Of a stretch of 64,000 bases of DNA, positions 7,644 through 16,485 are shown piece after piece. Position 1 is the stretch's first letter; each line of letters starts with the position of its first letter. The DNA lies in assembly GCA_030426085.1 (NCBI GenBank), contig JAUHYW010000004.1:124001-188000 (forward strand), in the 5' to 3' direction. Made by a program: the position numbers and the translations under genes. The stretch comes from a bacterium. Lineage in GTDB: Bacteria; Myxococcota_A; Bradymonadia; UBA7976; UBA1532. Under the pieces are notes generated by a model. It did no database searches. It saw only the letters and a program-made list of their open reading frames with translations, and was not told the DNA's origin.

Positions 7644-8960
7644 ATGCGCAGCCGGGTCTGGCTCATCCCGCTCATCGACGCCGCCCGGGGCGCGGCGGGC
7701 CCACCGGCGCCGGCGGGGGGCTTCGAGGGCTGGCTCGACGGGCAGCTCGAGGCCCGGGGCTACGGTCTGGGGTTGCTGGCGGACGGGCTGGCGGGGTCGG
7801 ACGACCCGGCGTTGGCCGACGCGCCGTTCGCCGAGTACGGGCTGCTCAACCACACCGCCCACCGGCTTCAGCTCGGGCTGGCGGCCCGGGGCGGGCCCCG
7901 GGGGCCGGTGGTCGATCACGGGGGGCTGTTCGAGGCGCTGGCCCACGCGCTCGGCTGGCCGAAGGGCGCCGAGCGGGCCCGGGCGCTGGCGGCGGGGCCC
8001 GACGACCGGGGCTTCGTCAAGGCGAGCAACGGGCTGGCGGCCGCGCTGGGCGGTCGGCTGGTGGCCGAGGCGCTGCCCGCCGACCACCCGCTCTACGGCC
8101 ACCCGTTCCATCAGCTCCTGCGGTGGGTCGAGGCCCGGCGCTTCGCCCGGATCGCCCGGGCGCTGGCCGACGGCCCGGCCGAGCCGGCGGCGCTGCACCG
8201 CATCGACGGGCTGGCGGCGACGACCCGCCATCAGGCCATCTCGGCGGCGATCGCGCTCGCGGTGGCCGACGGGGTGATCGACCCGCCCGAGCGGGCGATG
8301 ATCGCCGCGCTGATGAAGGCCGCCCGGCTCGACGCGGCCGAGGTCGCGATGCACCGGGCCGAGTTCGACGACCCGCCGACCCCCGAGGCCGTCGCCGCGC
8401 GGCTGGCCGACCCCACCGCGCGGCGGTTCGTCCTGCAGCTCTTGTTTCTGGCAGCCCACGTCAACGGGCGCTACCACGCCCGCGAGCGGGCGTTCATCGA
8501 GCGGCTGGCGGCGGCGAGCGGGGCCGACGCGGCGGCGCTCGACGCCTACGAGGCGGCGGCGGTGGCGGCCTACGCCCGCCGGCCCGATCTGGTCGAGCAG
8601 CTCTCGCTGGGCAAGGCGGTCTCCCGGCTACGGCGCGATCTGGCCGGGCGGCTCGAGCGGGCGGTGCGGCTCAACAGCCGCCGGCTGTGGTCCGAGATCC
8701 AGGAGACCGGCGAGCTGATGCAGCTCCTCGCGGCGGCCGCCCATCGCCCGCTGACCCCCGAGGAGGAGGCGGCGGTCAAGGCTCAGCTCGTCGACGTGTG
8801 CAAGGCGATCCCCGCGCTGGCGCTGTTCGCGGTGCCCGGCGGCTCGCTGCTGCTGCCGCTGATCATCCGCCACCTGCCCATCGACCTGCGGCCGTCGAAC
8901 TTCACCGACGAGGCCCGCCCGGGGGCCGGCGAGGGGGGCGCGGCGCCGGGCGACACCTGA
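7644..8960 (+). CDS. TerB-like and LETM1-like domain protein
   Basis: 438 residues, apparently soluble. Residues of about 197-295 show two TerB-like segments (AIALAVADGVIDPPERAMI and LFLAAHVNGRYHARERAFI), a helical fold first seen in tellurite-resistance proteins. Residues 353-420 resemble the LETM1 ribosome-binding-like domain (LTPEEEAAVKAQLVDVCKAI, then FAVPGGSLLLPLIIRHLP). The N-terminal 190 residues match nothing I recognise. The start at 7644 is chosen for the GGAGGT ribosome site 6 bases upstream; an in-frame start at 7548 has none. It heads a probable four-gene operon. The function is unknown; membrane-associated stress roles are known for relatives of each domain. Confidence 0.75.
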   Translation: MRSRVWLIPLIDAARGAAGPPAPAGGFEGWLDGQLEARGYGLGLLADGLAGSDDPALADAPFAEYGLLNHTAHRLQLGLAARGGPRGPVVDHGGLFEALAHALGWPKGAERARALAAGPDDRGFVKASNGLAAALGGRLVAEALPADHPLYGHPFHQLLRWVEARRFARIARALADGPAEPAALHRIDGLAATTRHQAISAAIALAVADGVIDPPERAMIAALMKAARLDAAEVAMHRAEFDDPPTPEAVAARLADPTARRFVLQLLFLAAHVNGRYHARERAFIERLAAASGADAAALDAYEAAAVAAYARRPDLVEQLSLGKAVSRLRRDLAGRLERAVRLNSRRLWSEIQETGELMQLLAAAAHRPLTPEEEAAVKAQLVDVCKAIPALALFAVPGGSLLLPLIIRHLPIDLRPSNFTDEARPGAGEGGAAPGDT

Positions 8961-8972
8961 AGGGCGTGCACC

Positions 8973-9000
8973 TTGTGGCGAAGACCGAGTGGGGTACACA
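8973..9000 (+). promoter_or_regulatory. Possible promoter inside the TerB-LETM1 cassette
   Basis: TTGTGG and TACACA are separated by 16 bases in the only sizeable gap of the cassette (8961-9030). This could give the three downstream genes their own transcript. The boxes are weak and the call is tentative. Confidence 0.25.
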
Positions 9001-9030
9001 ATCGCTCCGAACCCCCGCCGGAGTCGCCCG

Positions 9031-9636
9031 ATGTCCGACGAGAATCACCGCCCCGACGCCGATCAGACGCTCGCCAGCCGCCCCGCCGCCAAGGCCTCCG
9101 CCGAAGCCGGGGACACCGTGCGGGTGGCCGTGCCCGAGGACGACGCGGAGGGGATCGAGGAGACGCCCGCCGCTGGGACCCGGGTGCCGGCGGCCCGCCC
9201 CGCGCGCTCGGCGCAGCGCCGACCGGCCGAGCCGGCGAAGTCCCGGGGCTGGTTCTCGGACGACGAGAAGAAGACGAAGCGCGCGGCCGCCGCCGACGAG
9301 GCCGACGAGCCGGGCTGGCTCGACCGCCTCTCGCAGACGCTGACCGATCTGGCGGCCGACATCAGCAGCATCACCGTGCGCACCTACGCCGCCGAGGACG
9401 TCGGCGCGGCGGTCGAGAACCACCGCGAGATCGGCGAGGTGGGCGAGCTGCGGGCCTGGACCCGCATCGCCATCGACGGCGACACCGACGTCTGCGTGCC
9501 GCTGCGCAAGGGCAAGGTCGACCAGGCGCTGTGGAGCCTGCACCAGTCGGTCGTCGAGCAGGCCCAGACCCACCGCTCCGAGATGATCAAGGCGCTCATC
9601 GACTCGGTCTCGGGGCTGTGGACCACCAAGAAGTGA
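9031..9636 (+). CDS. Hypothetical protein, paralogous to the product at 10292-10621
   Basis: 201 residues. The first 95 are acidic, Ala/Pro/Arg-rich and probably disordered. Residues of about 97-190 form a compact domain sharing a clear pattern with the last gene of the cassette: LS..L.DL...SS.T, then an I..DGDT.V..P segment at 147-157, then HQ..VEQA at 171-178. I do not recognise this family. The start at 9031 has GGAG 7 bases upstream; an in-frame start at 8989 would add 14 residues. It ends in a GTGA overlap with the next gene, so the two are probably translated together. Confidence 0.7.
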   Translation: MSDENHRPDADQTLASRPAAKASAEAGDTVRVAVPEDDAEGIEETPAAGTRVPAARPARSAQRRPAEPAKSRGWFSDDEKKTKRAAAADEADEPGWLDRLSQTLTDLAADISSITVRTYAAEDVGAAVENHREIGEVGELRAWTRIAIDGDTDVCVPLRKGKVDQALWSLHQSVVEQAQTHRSEMIKALIDSVSGLWTTKK

Positions 9637-10295
9637 GCCCCGACGCCGACCCGCTCGATCGGGTGCTCGGGCCGCTCGACCGCCCGCCCACCGATGGCGA
9701 GCTGCTGGCCCTCGAGCGGCGGGCCGCCGAGGTCGACGCCCGGCTGGCCGAGGCCGCGGCCCGCATCGACGACGCGATCACCGCCGCGCTGCGCCCGGCC
9801 AGCCGGGGCGGCGCGCCGCATCGCGACCCGGCCGACGCGATGCTGGTGGCCGATCTGCGCCGGGTGCGGGTCGGCTCGCGGGGCGTCGACGCCCAGGCGC
9901 AGCGGCTCGTCGAGCAGATCCAGGCGCGGCTTCAGGGCATGCTCGACGCGGTGCGCTACGCGGCCCGCATCGAGACCGCCGCCGGCGGCCGGGTGTGGGC
10001 GGCGACGGCCATCGGCTGGGGCGGCGACAGCGCCAGCGTCGTCGACCCGGCCCTCGACCCCGAGACGCTGGCCGTGCACCGGCGGCGGGTCGCGGTGAGC
10101 ATCGCCCAGCGACGGGGCCGGGTGCGCTTCGTCGCCCTGGTGCTCGGCGGCGCGGCCCGCATCGCCGCGGCCTTCGCCGGCGGGGGCCTCGGCGCCCTGC
10201 CGGCCCTCTATCGCTACGTCGAGCAGGTGCTCGACGCGTTCGACACCCTGGCGGACGCCGAGGCGGCCGCCCTGCCCGCTGGAGCAGACCCATGA
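9633..10295 (+). CDS. Hypothetical protein with a hydrophobic C-terminal helix
   Basis: 220 residues from a GTG start that overlaps the preceding stop (GTGA). Residues 1-150 are predicted helical and rich in Arg/Ala/Asp (VDARLAEAAARIDDAITAAL). Near residues 165-195 there is a Gly/Ala-rich hydrophobic stretch (FVALVLGGAARIAAAFAGGG) that could be a membrane or membrane-associating helix. No family is recognised. Its position between two paralogous small proteins, overlapped by 4 nt at both ends, suggests the three act together, perhaps with the TerB/LETM1 protein. Confidence 0.66.
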   Translation: MSPDADPLDRVLGPLDRPPTDGELLALERRAAEVDARLAEAAARIDDAITAALRPASRGGAPHRDPADAMLVADLRRVRVGSRGVDAQAQRLVEQIQARLQGMLDAVRYAARIETAAGGRVWAATAIGWGGDSASVVDPALDPETLAVHRRRVAVSIAQRRGRVRFVALVLGGAARIAAAFAGGGLGALPALYRYVEQVLDAFDTLADAEAAALPAGADP

Positions 10296-10621
10296 GCAGC
10301 GCCCGCGAGTTCGCCCAGAAAGCCTATGACACCCTCTCCGCGGCCCTGGCCGATCTGAGCAGCCTCACCATCGAGACCCACACCATCGACCCCGGCGGCA
10401 CGTCGATGCTGCGGGCCCGGACCGAGATCTCGATGGACGGCGACACCAAGGTGCACCTGCCGGTCGACAGCGAGGATCGCATCAACGAGGCGCTGCTCAA
10501 GCAGCACCAGCGGGCCATCGAGCAGGCCCGCGGCGAGCGGCAGGTGCTGTGGGATCAGGTGATGACGGTCGTGCGGGGCGCCATCGAGGTCGAGAAGGCC
10601 GAGGTCGAGCAGGAGCCGTGA
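10292..10621 (+). CDS. Small hypothetical protein, paralogue of 9031-9636 core domain
   Basis: 109 residues, all of which correspond to the C-terminal domain of the 9031-9636 product. Shared features are LS.AL.DLSS.T near residues 15-26, I.MDGDTKV..P at 47-57 and HQRAIEQA at 72-79. The ATG overlaps the previous stop (ATGA). The family is unrecognised. The conserved DGDT turn and the amphipathic C-terminal helix suggest a small alpha/beta fold that may dimerise with its longer paralogue (inference). Confidence 0.68.
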   Translation: MSSAREFAQKAYDTLSAALADLSSLTIETHTIDPGGTSMLRARTEISMDGDTKVHLPVDSEDRINEALLKQHQRAIEQARGERQVLWDQVMTVVRGAIEVEKAEVEQEP

Positions 10622-10628
10622 CCCCGCG

Positions 10629-10643
10629 GGGGTTCAGAACCCC
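10629..10643. terminator. Possible bidirectional hairpin between convergent genes
   Basis: A perfect odd-centred inverted repeat (GGGGTTC, A, GAACCCC) spans the 12-base gap between two convergent stop codons. It would fold into a tight GC-rich hairpin on either transcript. There is no T-tract, so intrinsic termination is only a possibility. Confidence 0.3.
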
Positions 10644-11146
10644 TCGAGGTGACGCACCAGCGCCCAGATCTGCTCTCGGGCGAGCACGGCACCCCACGGC
10701 GGCATGTTGGGGGCGACGCCCTGCTCGATCTTGCGGAAGAGCCCGGCCCGCATCTTGTCCCCGCCCATCATGAAGCCCATGCGCGCCGCGCCGCCCCACG
10801 ACCGGGGCGGGTTCTGCTCACTCGCCTCGTACTGGGCCTCGATCTCGGGCGGCGGCTCGCCCTTCGCCCCGTGGCACGCCGCGCAGCGGGTCATCCACAA
10901 GACAGCGGCCTCGCGGGCGGTGTGCGTATCGAGCGCGTCCTCCGGCGGCGGCCCGTCGGCCCCGGGCAGGGCGGCGTCCCGGGCGCGGGCTTCGGCGGGG
11001 GTGATGCCCAACGTCTCGGCCCGGAAGTCGAACCACGCGTCGCCCAGCTTGGGCTCGGCGCCGGGCGGGGCGGTGGCCTGGGGCGGGCCGCCGCAGCCGA
11101 GGGCGAGCAGGCATCCGAACAGCGGGTTCAGGGTGTGGCGCAGCAT
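10634..11146 (-). CDS. Cytochrome c-type lipoprotein
   Basis: 170 residues. An N-terminal signal ends in a lipobox-like LALGC (C18), so the protein is probably lipid-anchored on the periplasmic side. A single haem-binding CAACH motif is at residues 88-92, and a candidate methionine haem ligand (APNMPPWG, M148) lies near the C-terminus, as in class I cytochromes c. It probably shuttles electrons in respiration; no oxidase or reductase gene is adjacent. A TATGCT element on its strand lies just upstream (11153-11158), very close to the start. It is convergent with the small-protein cassette and divergent from the sigma-54 operon. Confidence 0.82.
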   Translation of the reverse strand: MLRHTLNPLFGCLLALGCGGPPQATAPPGAEPKLGDAWFDFRAETLGITPAEARARDAALPGADGPPPEDALDTHTAREAAVLWMTRCAACHGAKGEPPPEIEAQYEASEQNPPRSWGGAARMGFMMGGDKMRAGLFRKIEQGVAPNMPPWGAVLAREQIWALVRHLEGF

Positions 11147-11196
11147 GCCGGGAGCATACCCGAGGGCCGGGCGGGGCGCGAGGCGCCGGTGGGCGA

Positions 11197-11214
11197 ATAC
11201 AACCGTGGTTGTAT
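11197..11214. promoter_or_regulatory. Palindromic upstream activator site 1
   Basis: ATACAACCGTGGTTGTAT is an inverted repeat with perfect 8-base arms around GT. It lies 85-102 bases upstream of the sigma-54 -24 element, the usual distance for binding of an enhancer-binding protein. A weaker copy starts exactly 21 bases downstream. Confidence 0.6.
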
Positions 11215-11219
11215 CGGGC

Positions 11220-11233
11220 ACAACCCCAGTTGA
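11220..11233. promoter_or_regulatory. Palindromic upstream activator site 2 (weaker)
   Basis: ACAACCCCAGTTGA matches the core of site 1 (ACAACCGTGGTTGT) at 10 of 14 positions. The 21-base offset is two helical turns, so two bound dimers would lie on the same face of the DNA. Confidence 0.45.
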
Positions 11234-11298
11234 TCGGGTGGGCGTCGAATCGGCGTCGGGATCGGCTGGAAGCCGCATGAGACCGTCACCTGGGCCGC

Positions 11299-11314
11299 TG
11301 GCACATCGGTTGCT
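11299..11314 (+). promoter_or_regulatory. Sigma-54 (-24/-12) promoter
   Basis: TGGCACATCGGTTGCT matches the consensus TGGCAC-N5-TTGCW exactly, with the required 10 bases between GG and GC. Transcription would begin about 12 bases downstream, giving a leader of roughly 28 bases before the ATG at 11354. Sigma-54 promoters always need an ATP-dependent activator, and the gene for one closes this gene cluster at 23390. Confidence 0.78.
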
Positions 11315-11353
11315 CATCCAGGAGGCCGACCACAACGGCCCCGGTGAGGACCC

Positions 11354-12997
11354 ATGCGCGCCCCCCGTCTGCCCCTGCTCGCGGCGCTGCTGCTCGCGGC
11401 CGCGCCGGCGACCGCCGAGCCGCTGATCTACGAAGGCGAGCTCGCCGGCCTGCCCGACGGCGCCGACGCCGTCGACCTGCGCTTCGCGATCCACGCCGCC
11501 GAGGCCGGCGGCGCCCCGGTGTGGACCAGCGATGATCTGACGCTCGCCGTGAGCCCCACCGGCCGCTTCGTCGCCGAGCTGGAGCGCGGCGCGGATGGCC
11601 GGCAACTCCAGCCGTATCACTTCGCCGGCAGCCGCTGGCTCGAGGTGACGGTGCTGCCGCCGGGCCGCGCGCCGGTGACGCTCGCGCCGCGGCAGCGGAT
11701 CGGTTGGACGCCGACCGCCTACGACCCCACGATCAAAGGCCGGGCGGACGACGGGGTGTTCCTCATCTCGGTGCACTGCGGCGGCGGGGCGCACGCCGAG
11801 GGCGCGATGGAGCGGTTCGACGATCTGCACGCGGCGGTCCGCTGGTTGGATGACAAGCGCATCGCTGAAGGCACGACGGTGCGGATCGCGGTGCGATCGG
11901 ATTGCACGCTCCGCGAAGAGCTGCGCATCGAGCATCCGCAGGGACAGCGGATCGAGTTGGTGGGCGAGCCGGACGGCTTGGAGCCTCCGATCCTGCGCTT
12001 CGAGCAGTCGCCCCCCGACGACGACGGTGATGGCGAACTCGACTGGAGCTCCTTTCGCAACGGCATCGTCGTGGGCTTCGGGCACCGGCTCGGCCTCGTG
12101 CGGAGCTTCCGCATCCATCGCGAGCCCGAGGGACCCGACGGGCCGGCGAGTTGGGGCGTCAGGGCCGAGAATGGGGGAGTGATCTTCGCCGATGACCTGA
12201 CCGTGCGCGGGTTCTTCTACGGAGTCGTCGCCGAACTCGGTGGCGCCATCATCGACCCCGAAGACGACACCGGGCCCCTGTTCACGCAGGCCAACGGAAC
12301 TGGATTCCGTGCTTCCTGGGGCGGTCTGATCCGCGCGCACCGTGCCGAAGCCCACGGCAATCACGGTCCGGGCATGACCGCGAGCGGCAATGGCACACTG
12401 GACACCGCATACGCATTGGCTCAGGCGAACGAGGAGTCGGGCTTCGCAGCCACCCAGGGCGGCGTGATGCGGCTCGTACACTCCGAGGCCGAGGAGAACG
12501 CCCATCATGGCTTTCTGGCGAGTCGGAATGGACATCTGTACGCAGACTACACCCTCTCGCGAGGCAACGCCCAACAGGGCTACATGTCGAGTGTAGGTGG
12601 CTCCGTTGACGCTTCGATCTCGGTCGCCGAGGGTAATGATGTGGGATATTTCGCAGTCAACACCGGCGTCATCTCCGCCTCACGCAGCTACAGCCAGGAG
12701 AGCGCCACCAGCGCGCTCCAGGCCGATCGCCAGGGCTTGATCTATTTTCGCTGCGGGGAATGGGATGAGAGACAGGGCGAGCTCAATCCGGGTGGACCCC
12801 GGGCGGGTCCGTACATCAGCCTGTCCGAGCCTGGGGCGGATGGCGTGCGGGCGGCCATCTATGCCCACGACGAGGGGGTCATCGACGCTCTCGGCTGTCC
12901 CGGCGACGCGCAAGGCGTAGAGGTCGATGGCCGGCGCCTCACCAACGGACACATCGCCCACCCCGAAGCGGCCGCAGCCTGCTGCGAGGCGCCCTGA
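11354..12997 (+). CDS. Secreted beta-helix-like protein (first gene of the sigma-54 operon)
   Basis: 547 residues. A signal peptide (about residues 1-21) is followed by a beta-rich N-domain of about 110 residues that starts EPLIYEGELAG and resembles, in diverged form, the N-domains of the products at 15233 and 16486. The rest contains repeated short Gly/Asn-rich strands (NGTGFRASWGGLIRAHRAEA, SGNGTLDTAYALAQAN, SRNGHLYADYTLSRGN), typical of right-handed parallel beta-helices. No catalytic site is evident, so an adhesive or sugar-binding surface role is likely. GAGGA lies before the ATG. The second half uses fewer GC-ending codons than nearby genes. Confidence 0.72.
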   Translation: MRAPRLPLLAALLLAAAPATAEPLIYEGELAGLPDGADAVDLRFAIHAAEAGGAPVWTSDDLTLAVSPTGRFVAELERGADGRQLQPYHFAGSRWLEVTVLPPGRAPVTLAPRQRIGWTPTAYDPTIKGRADDGVFLISVHCGGGAHAEGAMERFDDLHAAVRWLDDKRIAEGTTVRIAVRSDCTLREELRIEHPQGQRIELVGEPDGLEPPILRFEQSPPDDDGDGELDWSSFRNGIVVGFGHRLGLVRSFRIHREPEGPDGPASWGVRAENGGVIFADDLTVRGFFYGVVAELGGAIIDPEDDTGPLFTQANGTGFRASWGGLIRAHRAEAHGNHGPGMTASGNGTLDTAYALAQANEESGFAATQGGVMRLVHSEAEENAHHGFLASRNGHLYADYTLSRGNAQQGYMSSVGGSVDASISVAEGNDVGYFAVNTGVISASRSYSQESATSALQADRQGLIYFRCGEWDERQGELNPGGPRAGPYISLSEPGADGVRAAIYAHDEGVIDALGCPGDAQGVEVDGRRLTNGHIAHPEAAAACCEAP

Positions 12998-13838
12998 TGA
13001 GACATCGAATCCTGCTCTTCGCATCCCTCATGGCATCCCCCGCTCTCGCCGGGCCCCCGTGCCCCTCGGCCGACGCCTGCGCCGAGGCCGGCTCGCGGGC
13101 CTTCGCCGCTGGCGAGCTCGAGGCCGCCCTGCGCCACTTCCAGCAGGGCCAGACCTACGCCCCCTCGGCGGACTTCGAGTGGAACATCGCCCACCTGCTC
13201 GGCACGCTCAGCCGGGACGACGAGGCCATCCCGGCCTACGAGAAGTTCCTCGCCCGCCGCCCCGACGACCCTCGCCGCCCGCTCGCCGCCCGCATGTTGA
13301 GCCTCGTGCGCGCCCGGCGGGCCGAGCCGGTCCGCCTGCGGGTCGACGCCCACGCCGACGGCACCCCGGTCGTCATCCGCGACGTGAAGCAGAGCCGCAA
13401 CGGCGTCAGCCCGATGACCGCCGAGGTCGAGCCCCGGGGCACGCTCCGGGTCATGCTCGGCCCGCCCCCGTTGCTCGGCGAAGAACGCCCGGTGCCCGAC
13501 TACGCCCCCTACAGCTACATCGCGCTCGGTGCCGGCGGCGCGCTGGCGGCCACCGCGCTCACGCTCGCCGTGCTCGCCGACGGCCACCGGGACGAGGCCG
13601 ACGCGCTCACCGCCCGCGCTCGCGAAGAGGGCCCCGAGGCCACCGCCGTCCGGGTCGCCGACGTGCAGGCCGAGCGCGACGCCGCCGCCGCCCAGGAGAC
13701 CGCCGCACTCGTCACCGGCGGTCTGGGCCTCGTCGGCCTCACCGCTGGCGCGCTGCTGATCGTCATCGACGCCGAACTGCCCGCCGAGGGCACCATCCGC
13801 GTGGGCCCCGCCGGGGCCGCCGCCGCCTGGAGCTTCTG

Positions 13839-13839
<1 letters not shown>
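12997..13839 (+). CDS. TPR-containing membrane protein
   Basis: 280 residues. A signal peptide (about 1-19) is followed by TPR-like helices at residues 25-110 (AEAGSRAFAAGELEAALRHF, then DDEAIPAYEKFLARRPDDP). A small beta region at about 110-150 follows, and then two hydrophobic helices (about 172-190 and 228-248) that should span the membrane. Proteins of this plan are common in Myxococcota as envelope scaffolds. The ATG shares one base with the previous stop, and the stop shares one base with the next ATG. Its opening bases, ATGAGACAT, recur at the starts of the genes at 13839 and 16486. Confidence 0.7.
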
Positions 13840-15230
<1,391 letters not shown>

Positions 15231-15232
15231 CG

Positions 15233-16456
15233 ATGGTTCGGCTCGATGGCATACGATGGCTCGCCGCCTGCGCGGCGCTGATGACCTGGGCCCCGGCGAT
15301 GGCAGGCCCGCCGCTGATCTACGAGGGCCGCCTGACGACCGGCGGCCAGCCGCCCGACCCCTGGCCCGGCCTGCGCTTCGCGGTGGTCGACGCCGAGGGC
15401 GAGGTCTGGTGGTCGACGCTGGTCGAGCCCGGCGGACCACACGTCGAGGTGGGGCCGGACGGGCGCTTCGTCGCGTACATCGAGGACTCGCCCGAGAACC
15501 CGTGGGCGGTCGCCGGCTTCGACCAGGGGCGGTGGCTGCGGGTCGAGGTGTGCCCCGGCGCATGGCCGGCGAACCCGGCGGATGACTGCGGGTGGGTCAG
15601 GCTGGAGCAGACCCAGCGGCTGGGCGCCGTGCCGGTGGCGCTCGGTCTGAGTGCTTCTGGAACGCGGACGCCGACCTACCAAGAAGAAGACCTGATCGTC
15701 TCCACCCGGCCACGGCCGGGAGAGTTCGCGTCGATTCATGCCGCCTTGGCAGCGCTCGATCGCACAGTGCTGCCACCGGACCGGGATATCCGAATACGGG
15801 TTCAACCAGGAATCTACCAGCACGACAGCCCCGTCGAGATCTGGCGCAGTGACAGCACTCGGCTGCATATCGTCGGCCAGGGCGAAGAGCCAGGGGACGT
15901 GCAGCTCTTCTTCGACCGATCCGATGGGTTGCGCGTGCATCCTGGTGCGCGGCTCGGCCTCGTCGATGGGATGACCTTCGTGGGCGACCGCTTCCGCCTG
16001 CCGGATGGCCCCGACCAGAGCGGGATAGTCGTCGCCCTCGGCGCGACGTTGAGCCTTGGGGAACGGCTGGTCGTACGGGAGTTCACCGACAATTGCATCA
16101 TGACGTCCGGTGGGGTCATCCACGCTGCTGGCGTACGAGCCGAGTTGTGCGGCGGGGATGGGATACTCGCCTTCTGGAACGGCTTCATCGCGGCCAGAGA
16201 TGCCTCTGCCATCTCGAACGGAGACACAGGCATCGAAGCATACATCGGGGGTGGTGTCGCGACGACAGGCGCGACAACCAGAGGCAACAACCGCGGGCTC
16301 GAAGCCAGCCATGCCGGCCACGTGTTCTTCCGAGAGTCGACGGTCGAAGATAACGCTGTCAACTATCGCGTCGAAGGCAATGCCTACATCTACGGCTGGC
16401 GCTCGAATGAGAGGCCTCCGGCGGTCGGTGCGGATGCCTCGTACATCTATCGGTGA
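15233..16456 (+). CDS. Secreted beta-helix-like protein with duplicated N-domain
   Basis: 407 residues. A signal peptide (about 1-23) precedes an N-domain starting GPPLIYEG that is almost identical to that of the next gene and includes cysteines in VCPGAW and DDCGW. From about residue 145 the sequence becomes a beta-helix-like tail (STRPRPGEFASIHAALAALD is typical of pectate-lyase-like folds, followed by many short strands). No lyase residues are obvious. The start at 15233 lies 2 bases after the previous stop, so it is probably translationally coupled. The tail is clearly less GC-rich than the N-domain. Confidence 0.72.
   Translation: MVRLDGIRWLAACAALMTWAPAMAGPPLIYEGRLTTGGQPPDPWPGLRFAVVDAEGEVWWSTLVEPGGPHVEVGPDGRFVAYIEDSPENPWAVAGFDQGRWLRVEVCPGAWPANPADDCGWVRLEQTQRLGAVPVALGLSASGTRTPTYQEEDLIVSTRPRPGEFASIHAALAALDRTVLPPDRDIRIRVQPGIYQHDSPVEIWRSDSTRLHIVGQGEEPGDVQLFFDRSDGLRVHPGARLGLVDGMTFVGDRFRLPDGPDQSGIVVALGATLSLGERLVVREFTDNCIMTSGGVIHAAGVRAELCGGDGILAFWNGFIAARDASAISNGDTGIEAYIGGGVATTGATTRGNNRGLEASHAGHVFFRESTVEDNAVNYRVEGNAYIYGWRSNERPPAVGADASYIYR
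15314..15639 (+). repeat. Duplicated N-domain module, copy 1
   Basis: 326 bases align without gaps to 16561-16886, with about 23 mismatches by eye (roughly 93% identity). The duplication covers only the N-terminal module; the sequences diverge abruptly after the LGxVPVA residues. Confidence 0.85.
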
Positions 16457-16485
16457 CCCTCACGAATACATCGGAGCGATCTGAG

